A stretch of 64,000 bases of DNA from Tachypleus tridentatus (GCF_004210375.1 NC_134834.1:156817290-156881289), one strand, 5' to 3'; counted from the first letter of the stretch, positions 26,501-35,589 are shown. Numbers and translations are program-made. Notes: generated by a model from the sequence alone, not told the origin.

Positions 26501-29500
26501 CATATTGTATCGTATTGATATGAGTAATTCTAGTTGCACTTATCACAGCACTCGGTGTAAAGATGTGAGTACAAACACTGGGTGAAATCACTTATTTTGT
26601 ATGTAAAACACAAAGGAAATTCACAGTATTAATTAGTAGAACTGATCGCAATAGTAGCGGTTTTTTCTTATTTTTGTGGCTCCTTTAATATAGATCTAAT
26701 AACCAACAATATAACTAACTCATAAGTAATTTAGAGCATAAACTGTTTATTAAAATTATTTTAAAATCTTAACAGAGAGTCTATATGGTACCTCATCGGT
26801 AATTTTATGGTTAACAGCGTGAATGTTTAAACGGTGATTCATTTTCTTTTTTTTTTATTAATTTGCTACAAGAGATTGTCTTAATTAATGTATGTGTTTT
26901 TAAGGTATTTTAGTCCTGACTGATATTGATAGACTGCTTGCGTGGGCCCGGCATGGCCAAGTAGTATGTTAAGTTGTTCGACTCGCAATCCGAGGGTCGC
27001 GGATTCGAATCCCGGTCGCACCAAGCATGCTCGCCCTTTCAGCCGTGGGGGCGTTATAATGTTACGGTCAATCCCACTATTCGTTGGTAAAAGAGTTGGC
27101 GGTGGGTGGTGATGACTAGCTGCCTTTCCTCTAGTCTTACGCTGCTAAATTAGGGACGGCTAGCGCAGATAGCCCTCGAGTAACTTTGCGCAAAATTCAA
27201 AACAAAATAGACTGCTTGCGATTAAAGAGTATTAGTTCATAAGAGGTAATAATAATTATTACTACATATACACAGGAGTGCACTCACAGCATTTATTTTA
27301 TTTTTAGAACTGAATATATAGACCCGAGATTAATAATAGAACAATTAATTGTTTCTGGATACGTGTTAAACCAGAAACACTGGTAATTTTAGAGGTTACC
27401 ATCATTCAAAAATTTTATTACAAGATTCCGATATTAACCTACGTTTTAAAATCTAAAGTGTGTCAATCGGTCATATCACAAAGAAAATATAATAGTGCAT
27501 AAATTGTGACGACAGTAGTTTCAATGCCAGAACTAATGTGGCAACTGGCATTGTTTTTTAAATTACTCTGCAGTGTATGCATGTGTATATATAGTAATTA
27601 CAATAATGTAAAAATCTTTATATAATCATACTGCTGTAAGAAAACAGCGTATTAATCAATCACATACAACAGAAGCATCTCCAAGGTAATGCTTATGCAA
27701 CCACAACTGATATTTCATGTCACATGCAAAACAAACCTTTAAGAAACAATATAAAAAAAGTAAACTGCGGGATTTCATTGCAAACTGGCGCCTCTTTTGT
27801 AAAAAAGAAAAGAAATAGAGTTATAATGGTTTTTATCATTAAGCTGGTACTTTTTGCTGATTCGGTAAAAATAATGTAAAATCTAGTTCATATAATGAAA
27901 GGAAAGCCCTTTATTTATTTTAACTGAAAGTTTTCCAGCTTAAGAAATTTCACAAACTAACGATAACCTTTCGACAGGCCTAATTCCCCAATAAATTCTT
28001 ATTTGTTAATTTTCTTCTGGTATCTACAGCATAAACTGATAAAAACGTACGGCACTTGAACTGATTTGCTAACTCGCTCTCTCACTAACTAACTAACTTT
28101 TTTATATATAATATTTATCCCCCAAATTTCTCAAAACTAAACACTCAGGAGGTTTCTTGGCTCATATGTTAGCAACTAATTCTTTCGAAAAATGGCTCAG
28201 ACAGCCTAATTGCTTTGCGCCATAAAATGCCAAACCGACCCGCCCACCCTTCCAAAAACTTTCTTCAGCAAACATAAGGAGTCTTAAATTAAAATATTAA
28301 AACATAGTTCGTAACGCCTCCCTGGTTTGTGTCGTCGTTTAGTAAACCAAATACACAAATAAAACAATAATATATTAAACTTAAACTTATATAATCAGCA
28401 GTAAAAGTCACTAAGTTTACAATTAACAAAAATTACAATAATTAAAATCATTAATTAAATGTGTTAAACAAAATACAGTCACAGTTCTCACAAACGAAAT
28501 TCTTTGCTATGTGATTTATTATCTCTTGTTTGTTTGTTTGGAATTAAGCATAAAACTACACACTTTGCTATCTGCGCTGTGTCCACCATGAGTATCGAAA
28601 CCCGGTTTCTGGTGGTATGAGTCATCAGACATACCGCTGTGCCACTGGGGGCTTACTACCCATCACTTTTACATGTGTTAATTCTTTTGTATGGTTTTAT
28701 TTTTCATGGTTTATAGTAACAAACCTGTCCTTTATCGTCACAGGAAAGTTATTTCCAAGTTGATAAATAATCGAGAGAATTTACTAGTTAGTTACTCTGG
28801 TTTTGGTGATACTCTTAGACTGTTTCAACAAAATTCTGAGGGAATCACAAGGTTTATATTCCACTGGCAAATCCTTCTCTGTAGCTGTCTCAAAAAGAAG
28901 TTTTGGTGGATTTTATTATTCGGTGAAATTAATACAAATTTTAGTCCATGTAATGAAGGATAAGCATTTCATTTATTCAACTGAACGCTTTAAAACTTAT
29001 ACAGTTTCACAAATAAACGATAACCAAGTTATAAAACTAACAAATAAAACTCAACAATTACTTAGGTACTAAATTTCTCTGTTAACACAAACTCAAAAAT
29101 GCACAGCAATGAACTGATTTACAAATTAACTTATTTACTTACACAATATTTACATTTTCCCCCAAAACTAACAAAAATTCTAGGTGTCACGTTAAATACT
29201 ATAGAAACTTCTAGTCGCTACTACGTTACGCTAAGACTCCCTTCAGCAAACAATACAGAACACCTAAGTTAACATATTAAAACATAGTTCACAATAGTAC
29301 TTTGTAAAAATTATTACGTCATGTCAGATACTGCCTTTTAAACCACGTATCATCCATATTTCTAAACGTATTTTGCACCATAGTTTTCTTTGTTTTGTTT
29401 ACTGGTGAAAGAAAACTGTCTTCGACAAAAAAAAAAAAAGTTGAAATTATTTGTATTATTATTTTAATATTTAATTTGGTTTAAGCATGACTGACTGAGT

Positions 29501-32500
29501 AAGCACCAATGTATAATTTGTACGAACTTAATAAATAAACAAACCATAGAAACTGTAACAAAAATTCATTTTGATGTGAAGGGTGGCAGTGAAATGGAGC
29601 TATACTCGATTTTCTAATCCGGTGTAAACTTCTTCAAACGAAATTAAAGATGTAGAAGAGCGTTTTTAAAGAGTTACAAACTAATTCCAATCATTAGTTG
29701 TGTTTGTGTTAAATCTTAGTACTTTCCTGAATATATTAAATTCACCTTACACGTTCACACCATGCCTCGTCGGATGAAACCTTTTTGATCGGCAGAGATG
29801 TTTATTAAGTGATATGAATATTTGAACATAAATCCTATTTTCCACTTTGGAACGACCACAAACTGTTTTCAAGGACGAGGACGCGCGCCTTAGCAACAAC
29901 CATTCTGCTGAATGGCGTCTGCTGCGTACGTACTGGATGCCTGAACGTTTCTTGGAGAGAGAATAGAACATAGATAAAACACCAACTTTATAAACAATGT
30001 CTTTATAGAAAATCTAACTCAAAAAACTGCACACAACACACAGAGGTGAATATCTGATTTTATATTCACATAATATAAAATTTCACACCTTTTCCTCTAG
30101 ACGACAAACACACGTTGTTTTTTGTTAATTCGGTAATATTTCATACACTAACTCATCTATTTATAGAATATTTATACTTTCTTAAACAAAATTACAAAAA
30201 TTCGAGACGTTACGTTAAATCTAGACACTCAAGAAAAATGTTAATCATCACTACGTTACGCTGACGTTCCATCTAGCACATGCTCAGTTTCATATAAATG
30301 TTCGTTTATAAATATCATGTTTGAAGATTACACATACTGATTATTGGTCTACTTTCCTAAACTACATTTATTAACGTTCAGTAGTAACTGCACATGTGAA
30401 TTAGAACACTTCGAGTTGTGTATGACTTCTAGTAACTTATTATTTGAACATATTTCTTCCCTAAGTCACAAACGTTTCGGTGAAATGAAAGTGGATCGCG
30501 AGGTCGAATCCCATCATCAAGCATACGCGCTCTGTCAGCGAGGGGACATCATAACGTATGATCAAACACCTTTTGACTTCAATTGGTCATAAATTGGGGA
30601 TGGGTACTGTCGACTAGCCTCTTTCCCTTTAGAGTATTTCTCCTATATTCCGAACGACTAGGCGAGACAGAACTCAAAGTAGTTTTGCACAAAATTCTAC
30701 AATACGCACACAAACACTAGCTTTTAATTAAAATTATAGAATAACTAAGATAACTTTTCAGCTGTTAACACAAACAGTCGATTAAAACGCGTGTGCAAAT
30801 GCCTTACTTTATCTGTATAATATTTTTATGTTTAATGAATGTTATATATATACATGTGTGTGTGTGTGTGTGTGTGTGTTTCTCAATCACAGACTATACA
30901 AGAAATGAAACTAGCAATTTTGAAGAAATTAAAATGACTTCTTTCAGTTCATTTATGTTACATAAATAGTAATACTCACGTACATACAAGCAAAAACAAG
31001 AAACGAAAACTGGCGTAGCATGTTAGACAGTCTTGGACAGCAAATTTACCATTTTCAAACCGCAATCTTTTAAGTGAATCTAAATTCAACTTTGATTTTT
31101 ATAAAGTTTTTCATGCTAAAATGAAAGTTAAGGTAATACAGGTCAACGAAGTTTAACAGACATTGCGTGACAGATGTACATATATAAATGTGTAATAAAT
31201 AAGATATGGAGAATTTTTTAACATAAACCGTTAAACATTTCTATATAAATTATATGAATGCTCGTGCAATATATGTAGACCTAAAATTCCTTTAAATAAT
31301 TGAGAATACTTGTACTCTATCCGACCTACCACCCTCAAAAAACAAAACATAGAAGTAACATTCGTGCAATACCTCGTGTTTATTAACACAATAAAATCTA
31401 TTCTACTTGGACTTGGCGGAAAACTGAAATACAGTATTTTCAAAAGAAATCCAAGGCGTTTGGGTGGGATATAAAATAGACACGTCCAAGTATCGCGTGC
31501 AGGAGTAGTCTATTACTGAGTTGCATGGAAAAAAACTCAAGAAAAATCCAGCGCTTTCATATTATCAGTAATAAATTACTGTGCTCTCAGCTGGAAACGC
31601 GTCGTCTGGTTTGAATGTCAATGACACGGCTATACGCTTCGATTGATACGTGGAATACACGTGTATCTTTTCTAGTTGGAAAAATAAAAAGGAAAAAAAC
31701 AAACTGCCAAACACATAAATCTTTTGCAAATAGATCATACCAGAATTAATTACACTTTGGCGGATATTAAATTAAAAATATATATAATTATGATTATACG
31801 TAATCGTAAAACAGACTTTCCAAAAAATGTTATTTATAATATTAAATCCCTTTTTTTTCTACAAAATCTTTAATTAAAACGTGTACCGAAAAGACCCATC
31901 TATATAAATGTTCTCTTACACGTTGTTATTTGTACAACTGGTGATATAAATAATCCTTAGACCTCTAATTTCTCTCCCGTATTCCAGCCGACCTGAAAAG
32001 CGCTGGTATTGTGTGAAAGGTGCACTGAATATGGCGGACATAGTGAGATTGACATATTATTCTATATTCTTCTTTGCTTCCATTCATCAACTCTTAGTAA
32101 AAACCACACAAAGCTGACTCAAAAGAATAAAGAGACATATTTCCACAATGTCGTTACTGACATTTTTAATACATTCGCTTACAGACGCGCCTCTAATCAG
32201 GAATGCCTTAAAAATGGCCCCCCGCTAGTACAGCGGTGTGTCTCCGGATTTACAACGCTAAAATCAGGGGTTCGATTCCCCTCGGTGGGCTGAGCAGATA
32301 GCCCTTTGTGGCTTTGCTATAAGAAAAACACACAAAAACACACGCCTTAAAAATGAAAACCAAAATGGGAGTAAAGGACAGATCACGTGGGTTAGTGTAC
32401 CGTCCACGTGACGCAGATTTTATTTGTGCTACAATTTGCAACAGCACACCAAAAACAACATTTTAGTGCAGTATGCTGTGCAATTCCATACTGTTTTACT

Positions 32501-33865
32501 TATTATCATCTAAACCAACTTCTGAAATCCGAAAATAATTGTTTATTTATAGTGAAAAATTTATGAAAGCAATAGAAAAATATTTTTAATAAAATATGAT
32601 GTACAGTTGGATTATCTCGTGTGTGTTTGTGAGTGTGTGTTTTCTTATAGCAAAGCCACATTAGGCTATCTGGTGAGTCCACGGAGGGGAATCGAACCCC
32701 TGATTTTAGCGCTGTAAATCCGTAGACATACCGCTGTACTAGTGGGGTCTTTTAATTCGTACGGGTGCCAAATTCGCTAAGTTAAAGGCCTTTGCTTCCG
32801 AAAAGAAGTCAAATTTCGTAAAAAAGCCTAATATGAGCTAATACGTTTTTAGCGTCTTTCTAATGGAGAAGAGAACAATAAGATAGCTAATTCAGAATGA
32901 CTTTTTTAAATTAAGACGATTCATTTTAATGCAGTTTTCTTTCTATTTTTTAAAACTCAAAACAATCACAAAAGTGGAATCTGGACATTCATGCTATATA
33001 TTATACCTTTATATTATTAGATTGCTTTGTTTTTCGCACAAAGCTACGCGAGGGCTATCTGTGCTAGCCGTCCCTAATTTAGCAGTGTAAGACTAGAGGG
33101 AAGGCAGCTAGTCAACACCACCCACCGCCAACTCTTGGGCTACTCTTTTACCAACGAATAGTGGGATTGACCGTAACATTATAACGGCCCCAAGACTGAA
33201 AGGGCAAGCATGTTTGGCGCGACGGGGATGCGAACCCGCGACCCTCAGATTACAAGTCGCACGCCTTAACACGCTTGGCCATGCCGGGCCCTATTAGATT
33301 GTTATTAATAATTTTAGCATTTAAAATAAACCTTTCTATTATATACTATACATACTGTAAGTGTAAAGTGTAGTATGAGGGGAGAAGCAGTATCAGAAAA
33401 TTAGTTGTCAACGCCCAGATATCGAGTTTAATGTTTTATCATTTTTTGTGCTCTATTCGTTCTTACAGAATCACGACTTGAGAGTTATTGTAAATTAAAC
33501 ACCTTACTGTAGTAAAACAGAAAGATGTTAGACACAGTTGAAAACTCCACTGACAAAGTGAGTTTTAAAAACCAATTAATACTCAAAAAATGACTAAAAT
33601 TAACCAATTTTCTGTGAAATATTTCTTCCTTTTAATTCAATTCTGGAGACGAAATACATTGTACCTATTTTTCGAAAGCTCAACTTACCGTGAACGAACG
33701 CTGTATTATGAATTACAAACTATAGGCGAGTAGCAACAACTCACCTGGTATTGGTAGAGGCGTTTGGAGCCAAGTCTGTGTCGGACTGCCACTACTTGAT
33801 GGACCATATAACAACGTCGTAACACACACCTTCGGGTGTTCCTTCTTCGTGATGATGCTTTCCAT
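2347..33865 (-). CDS. RXR: Retinoid X receptor (RXR / ultraspiracle orthologue), 8 coding exons, whole gene
   Basis: Nuclear hormone receptor that acts as a ligand-controlled transcription factor; in arthropods it pairs with the ecdysone receptor. Joining 33865-33745, 19650-19502, 18847-18735, 13696-13539, 8748-8603, 7934-7808, 6757-6533 and 2597-2347 gives 1290 nt, 429 residues plus stop, with every junction in phase. The DNA-binding domain (about 112-177) has all eight zinc cysteines (112, 115, 129, 132, 148, 154, 164, 167) and the P-box CEGCKG. The ligand-binding domain runs from about 230 to 429 and ends in the AF-2 helix FLLSMLE (418-424). From the WNELL motif (Trp273) to the end it is colinear with human RXR alpha at a constant offset of 32 (numbering from memory), so no exon is missing there. 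The start is fixed by an in-frame TAA six bases upstream of the ATG. Length is normal for RXR. Introns total about 30 kb. Confidence 0.93.
3271..4424 (-). mobile_element. Internally deleted Tc1-like DNA transposon
   Basis: Inverted ends of about 26 bp begin CTCTTCAAAAAAAGAAATGC and are nearly perfect, flanked by the TA target duplication (3269-3270, 4425-4426). The minus-strand transposase starts at 4110 ([19 protein letters not shown], helix-turn-helix). Its middle, including the first catalytic Asp block, is deleted near 3790. After the break, the second block ([11 protein letters not shown]) and third ([14 protein letters not shown]) are still readable on the minus strand near 3745 and 3640. 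At 1154 bp it is shorter than a normal 1.5-1.7 kb Tc1 element and cannot move by itself. Confidence 0.88.
3739..4110 (-). pseudogene. Tc1-like transposase, N-terminal fragment
   Basis: The first ~95 codons encode the paired helix-turn-helix DNA-binding region of a Tc1 family transposase ([15 protein letters not shown] is the second helix-turn-helix). The frame then runs across an internal deletion into out-of-frame sequence and stops. Catalytic residues are therefore not joined to the binding domain. It is a relic inside the element at 3271-4424. Confidence 0.85.
6533..6757 (-). CDS. RXR: RXR coding exon 7 (ligand-binding domain, helices 5-9)
   Basis: Encodes residues 272-346, starting [13 protein letters not shown] and containing [29 protein letters not shown] and [16 protein letters not shown]. 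Arg284 matches the arginine that binds the retinoid carboxylate in human RXR alpha (Arg316). Leu281 replaces Phe313. The acceptor is ATTTCTGCAG|GCTGG, completing the GC-AG intron, and the donor is CCAG|GTATGC. Confidence 0.96.
7808..7934 (-). CDS. RXR: RXR coding exon 6 (ligand-binding domain, helix 3)
   Basis: Encodes residues 230-271: [19 protein letters not shown], then [17 protein letters not shown] and VLLKAG, the helix 3 and 4 signature of RXR. The acceptor is TGTGTTACAG|AAGG. The exon ends GCAG| followed by GCAAGTG, so the donor is GC rather than GT. Only this position keeps the frame and restores the invariant AGWNEL motif with exon 7; using the GT four bases downstream would shift the frame. 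Confidence 0.94.
8603..8748 (-). CDS. RXR: RXR coding exon 5 (T-box and hinge)
   Basis: Encodes residues 181-229: [20 protein letters not shown] continues the conserved T-box after KRE, then the [11 protein letters not shown] motif that opens the ligand-binding region, ending EIDMS. The acceptor is CTTCTTATAG|CAGTT and the donor ATGAGT|GTGAGT (phase 0). Together with exon 6 this region is about nine residues shorter than human RXR alpha, in the helix 1 to helix 3 segment where arthropod RXRs vary. Confidence 0.93.
9045..10177. repeat. Minisatellite, 25 units of 48 or 40 bp with higher-order LLS pattern
   Basis: Long units (L, 48 bp) read TTTAAATTTTCTTTATTAAC on the plus strand, then AGGTCCCTCATGAAGCACTG. 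Short units (S, 40 bp) lack the eight bases AAGCACTG after CATG. Reading from left to right I count 16 L and 9 S in the order L6 S, then L2 S three times, L2 S2 and L2 S3, so a 136-bp LLS block has been amplified. Units are almost identical; one carries a T-to-G change near 9567. Six consecutive L units give a false 16-residue repeat reading frame on the minus strand because 48 is divisible by three; the S units break it. Confidence 0.97.
11932..13439 (+). mobile_element. Tc1-like DNA transposon with long inverted repeats, inactivated
   Basis: Inverted repeats of about 210 bp start CAGTCATGTGAAAAAGTTAG and are flanked by TA (11930-11931, 13440-13441). Each carries two copies of the AAAAAGTTAGGACACCC motif, one at the outer end and one about 190 bp in, the IR/DR layout known from Tc1 elements such as Sleeping Beauty. 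The plus-strand transposase in the middle is a pseudogene. Insertion lies in RXR intron 4, in the opposite transcriptional direction to RXR. Confidence 0.94.
12299..13224 (+). pseudogene. Tc1-family transposase pseudogene (DD34E type)
   Basis: Readable from [16 protein letters not shown] to the C-terminal KKHLTAVIS region. The catalytic blocks are present: WTDESKIE (near 12650), HDNDPKHTS (near 12930) and SPDLNLIEM (near 13020). In-frame stops occur at about 12488, 12692, 12922, 13043 and 13141, and most look like single-base changes of sense codons. The N-terminus is shorter than usual: the first helix-turn-helix that normally precedes the NKW segment is largely missing. It cannot make an active enzyme. 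Confidence 0.92.
13539..13696 (-). CDS. RXR: RXR coding exon 4 (rest of DNA-binding domain)
   Basis: Encodes residues 129-180 plus one base. It carries the P-box (CEGCKG, DNA-half-site specificity), zinc ligands Cys129, 132, 148, 154, 164 and 167, and the [13 protein letters not shown] signature followed by the T-box start MGMKRE. The acceptor is ACTATAG|CTGTG and the donor GAAG|GTAAGC. This exon is nearly identical to vertebrate RXR at protein level. A Tc1-like transposon sits only 99 bp downstream of the donor in intron 4. Confidence 0.97.
14003..14210. repeat. Diverged duplicated segment, copy 1
   Basis: Starts ATGGAAGTTTGAAAATT and ends near GGAAAGATTAACAT. The same order of motifs recurs at about 17628-17836 with many substitutions, so the intron contains an old direct duplication about 3.6 kb apart. 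Confidence 0.75.
14940..15880. repeat. Degenerate ~51-bp tandem repeat array
   Basis: About 18 imperfect copies of a unit containing TTTGTTTAGTAGAGGGATAT and then ACTAACATTTGGTGACTGAG follow each other, with substitutions and small deletions between copies. Similar, more decayed units can be traced to the left near 14150-14240. It has no coding potential. Confidence 0.85.
17628..17836. repeat. Diverged duplicated segment, copy 2
   Basis: Partner of 14003-14210. Shared landmarks in the same order are ATGGAAGTTTGAAAATT, GTTTGAAG.TTGTTA, CACTGGG.TTTGATAAGTA and GAAAGATTAACA. The copies differ by scattered substitutions and short indels. Confidence 0.75.
18735..18847 (-). CDS. RXR: RXR coding exon 3 (first zinc finger, N half)
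   Basis: Encodes residues 91-127 plus two bases of Ser128. A Gln/Asn/Pro-rich lead ([14 protein letters not shown]) is followed by [19 protein letters not shown], the start of the RXR DNA-binding domain with zinc ligands Cys112 and Cys115. The acceptor is GATTTTTCAG|AATTC and the donor TACAG|GTACTG. The AG left over joins the C of the next exon to give the Ser of the YS-CEGC junction that is conserved across RXRs. Confidence 0.95.
19502..19650 (-). CDS. RXR: RXR coding exon 2 (A/B domain)
   Basis: Encodes residues 41-90, rich in Ser, Thr, Gly, Asn and Pro ([14 protein letters not shown] near the start, NNFVLQT at the end), typical of an RXR activation domain. The acceptor is GAATTCAG|GT and the donor CAAACT|GTAAGT. 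It enters in phase 1 and leaves in phase 0, matching both neighbours. The frame stays open upstream of the acceptor for some codons, so the acceptor is inferred from phase and from the AG. Confidence 0.82.
20084..20134 (-). CDS. Candidate 51-bp RXR cassette exon (A/B domain)
   Basis: On the minus strand a good 3' splice site (pyrimidine-rich tract ending CTTCTTTAG) is followed by 51 bases and a donor CACT|GTAAGA. The length is a multiple of three, and in the phase set by exon 1 it is open, adding 17 residues without disturbing exon 2. It is also open in phase 0, but that phase would create a stop in exon 2; the third phase contains TAG. It may be an alternative A/B-domain exon or a chance decoy. 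Confidence 0.35.
22728..22984 (-). mobile_element. SINE, tRNA-Thr-headed family 1
   Basis: A full-length copy read on the minus strand: tRNA-like head with B box, the GTTATAATGTGACGGTCAAT core, the GGTAAAAGAGTAGCCCAAGA block, the CTAGCTGCCTTCCCTCTAGT block and a short AACAAAC tail. Anticodon loop CTCGTAA would be CGT (Thr). This is the commonest repeat in the window. Confidence 0.9.
25017..25279 (+). mobile_element. SINE family 1 (diverged)
   Basis: Same layout as other family 1 copies, with a shortened linker after the tRNA-like head and an altered anticodon arm. It ends in an ACAAACAAAC tail. Confidence 0.85.
25579..25720. mobile_element. Two SINE family 1 fragments joined tail to tail
   Basis: A plus-strand 3' half (ATTCGTTGATAAGAGCAGCC to GCTTGTTTGTTTGTTTT) is followed at once by a minus-strand 3' end (GGAATTTCGCGCAAAGCTAC). 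The two share the terminal ~40 bp in opposite directions and form an imperfect palindrome. Confidence 0.75.
26361..26470 (-). mobile_element. SINE family 2 (diverged)
   Basis: Minus-strand copy recognised from AAAGCCACATTGGGCTATCT and the inverted B box (GAATCGAATCTC). The head is degraded. Confidence 0.7.
26944..27208 (+). mobile_element. SINE family 1
   Basis: Full-length copy starting GGGCCCGGCATGGCCAAGTA with a clean B box (GGATTCGAATCCC). Four bases are added in the D-arm and the AGTAGCCCAAG stretch is deleted. Confidence 0.9.
27770..30320. repeat. Three diverged copies of an unnamed ~0.35-0.55 kb repeat
   Basis: Copies lie at about 27770-28330, 28850-29310 and 29990-30300, all in the same direction. 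Shared landmarks include AATATTTA..TTTTCCCCCAAA, a conserved CTACGTTACGCT (copies 2 and 3), CTTTCTTCAGCAAACA / CCCTTCAGCAAACA (copies 1 and 2) and ATATTAAAACATAGTTC (copies 1 and 2). None encodes a recognisable protein. They could be decayed solo LTRs or a non-autonomous element; I cannot tell. Confidence 0.6.
28527..28653 (-). mobile_element. SINE family 3 (tRNA-like head, short)
   Basis: Minus-strand copy bounded by GTTTGTTTGGAATTAAGCAT and CCACTGGGGGC. The inverted B box reads GAGTATCGAAACCCGG. The same family recurs at 50064-50190, 54779-54902 and 54991-55111. Confidence 0.75.
30495..30700 (+). mobile_element. SINE family 1, strongly decayed
   Basis: Order of landmarks (GATCGCGAGGTCGAATCCC, GCTCTGTCAGC, ACTAGCCTCTTTCCCTTTAG, GTTTTGCACAAAATTC) matches family 1 with many changes. 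The reading frame 30344-30592 is an accident of this repeat. Confidence 0.6.
30857..30880. repeat. (TG)n microsatellite
   Basis: A run of uninterrupted TG dinucleotides inside RXR intron 1. Confidence 0.95.
32216..32335 (+). mobile_element. SINE family 2
   Basis: Well preserved copy: CCCCCGCTAGTACAGCGGTG head, B box GGGGTTCGATTCCCC, tail ending in ACACACAAAAACACAC. It forms an inverted pair with 32633-32749. Confidence 0.85.
32633..32749 (-). mobile_element. SINE family 2, inverted partner
   Basis: A complete family 2 copy on the minus strand, about 300 bp from the plus-strand copy at 32216-32335. Inverted B box GGGGAATCGAACCCC is intact. Confidence 0.85.
33026..33292 (-). mobile_element. 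SINE family 1
   Basis: Full-length minus-strand copy ending (at the head) in CTTGGCCATGCCGGGCCC. It lies 450 bp downstream of RXR exon 1 within intron 1 and is in the same direction as the gene. Confidence 0.9.
33745..33865 (-). CDS. RXR: RXR coding exon 1 (start codon, A/B domain)
   Basis: Encodes 40 residues starting [10 protein letters not shown] and ending TPLPIP plus one base of a glycine codon. The donor is CCAG|GTGAGT. Ending in phase 1, its last G joins the GT that opens the 19502-19650 exon to make Gly, exactly as needed. An in-frame TAA lies just upstream of the ATG, so no longer N-terminus is possible in this exon. The A/B domain is poorly conserved in the family, so the call rests on splice site, phase, open frame and position, not on homology. 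Other promoters or first exons may exist. Confidence 0.72.
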
Positions 33866-35060
33866 GCTTTAATATCACGTGATTTTAACGAAACAAATCA
33901 CTTCAGGTAGTTTAGTAAATCTTACGAGCACCAACTGACGCAGAAATCGGCAAACAAAATTACTGAAAACTGAGGAGAAACAGTGTTCAAACAGTAAAAA
34001 CTGAGATGATAATACGTACATTTGAGCATAACGTGGAATATAAACATACTTTATAAAGAGTTGTCACGTCTAAAGCTTGTAATTTGTACTTCTAGCACAA
34101 ATCATACGCCTTAGTTTTAATTATTATATAAAGTCACATGACACCGTGCAATGATGTTAGATGGCTTGTTACCTTTCTACTAAATGTTGACACTAATGTA
34201 CGGTCTCTAACAGCTAAAGAGAGCACTTGTGTCTTACACGTGCAAGAGTGCTTTACCAGCGTTTCTTGGGTTAGCGGGTCAGTGACGGTTTCATCCCAAT
34301 CGATCCACCAATAAAGTTACCAGTTCGAATGAGAAACCCAAGCTGAACATACTGTTAATACAGATTATACGTGGAGGCGTATATAAACTTGGCAACACTT
34401 TAGATTCCAGTTTAGTCAGACTGCTAGACGGCGAGTGTACTTTAAACAAAACACGCATACATGGCGCATGCTACTGAACTGTTGTTATATCTAAGCGTTT
34501 CAATCCTTAGCACGTGATCCAATCTTAGCAGGAGCTAGATTTCACGTTCGCTAACAAAAACACTATTTTTTAAGTTATAACAAGCACACAAATATAAAAA
34601 ATAAAAATCAATTTCTACAAAAGAAGGGCTAGGATATTTAGACAAAACCGATGCTGGTATATCGGTACTGTAGCTACCACTCTGTGTTATTTCTCCACAA
34701 CCGGCATTCTTTACCGGAGAATTATGTAGTCGTGCCCATCCATATATTCAGAACAAAACTGGGGCAGATTATAGGCCACAGGTAAAACATAAAGGAGATT
34801 ACAAATCTATGGTGAAAAAACAAAACAAAAACACTTCGTGCAAGCGCCGGCAAAGAGCGACCAATCACCAGGTTGCCTTTTTGAAGATCCCGCCTCTCTT
34901 TTGGAAAAGAATGACGATAGATATTGGCCTAGCATGACACAGAATTCAGCTTATCTCTCTCCTTCGGGTCGGCCTGAATATCAAGGTAACTTGGTTATCA
35001 TCGGCCAATAGTTTCCCAGGTGAAGCAAAGGCGGAAATGACGTAATTTATATCAGTGAAG
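33866..35060 (-). promoter_or_regulatory. Candidate RXR promoter region
   Basis: The 1.2 kb upstream of the RXR start codon is richer in CpG by eye than the surrounding DNA, and mostly free of recognisable repeats. It holds a palindromic TCACGTGA (33875-33882) ten bases before the ATG, a second CACGTG (34511-34516), CCAAT boxes at 34519-34523, 34861-34865 and 35005-35009, and a CRE-like TGACGTAA at 35038-35045. The transcription start is not visible; an upstream 5' UTR exon is possible. Motif presence alone does not prove use. Confidence 0.45.
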
Positions 35061-35210
35061 CGTCATAAAGCTCATACTAAAAACCTGAAGTGATACAAAT
35101 GTGTAAAATAAACTTTGAAAGCTACTTTAGATACAAAATAATTATTTTGTAAATTTGTAAAATAACATTCATTTCAGACATAAACATCAAAAACACTTTA
35201 TTATTAACGT

Positions 35211-35468
35211 TTTGTTTTTGAATTTCGCACAAAGCTACTCGAGGGCTATCTGTGCTAGCCGTCCCTAATTTAGCAGTGTAAGGCAGCTAGTCCTCACCAC
35301 CCACCGCCAACTCTTGGGCTACTCTTTTACCAACGAATAGTGGGATTGATCTTAACATTATAACGCCCCCACGGCTGGGAGGGCGAGCATGTTTGGAGCG
35401 ACGCGGGCGCGAACCCGCGACCCTCGGATTACGAGTCGCCCGCCTTAACGCGCTTGGACATGCCGGGC
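35211..35468 (-). mobile_element. SINE family 1
   Basis: Minus-strand copy with an 18-bp deletion in the CTAGCTGCC block. It sits just upstream of the presumed RXR promoter region. The frame 35287-35487 is a by-product. Confidence 0.9.
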
Positions 35469-35589
35469 CTATTATTAACGTACACAATATTTTAAAAATT
35501 ATTACTCTGACCTAGGATAACACAACGAGATTTAGCTCTCAGTTTTTCAGGAAACCAAACAAATAAACACGAATAGTTAATTTGTTGGT

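Larger units (their letters stand above)
19651..33744 (-). other. RXR intron 1
   Basis: Intron of about 14.1 kb between the two A/B-domain exons. It holds the candidate cassette exon (20084-20134), several SINEs and a three-copy unknown repeat (27.8-30.3 kb). From 20135 to 22727 and from 22985 to 25016 I see only AT-rich sequence with no gene; the short frames there show no family signature. Confidence 0.75.

Noticed and set aside
28691..29072. Two overlapping plus-strand frames as a coding gene
   Set aside because: They overlap the second copy of the unknown repeat, have no domain, and are not kept open in the other copies.
35287..35487. A 66-codon minus-strand frame rich in Arg
   Set aside because: It is a reading of SINE family 1.
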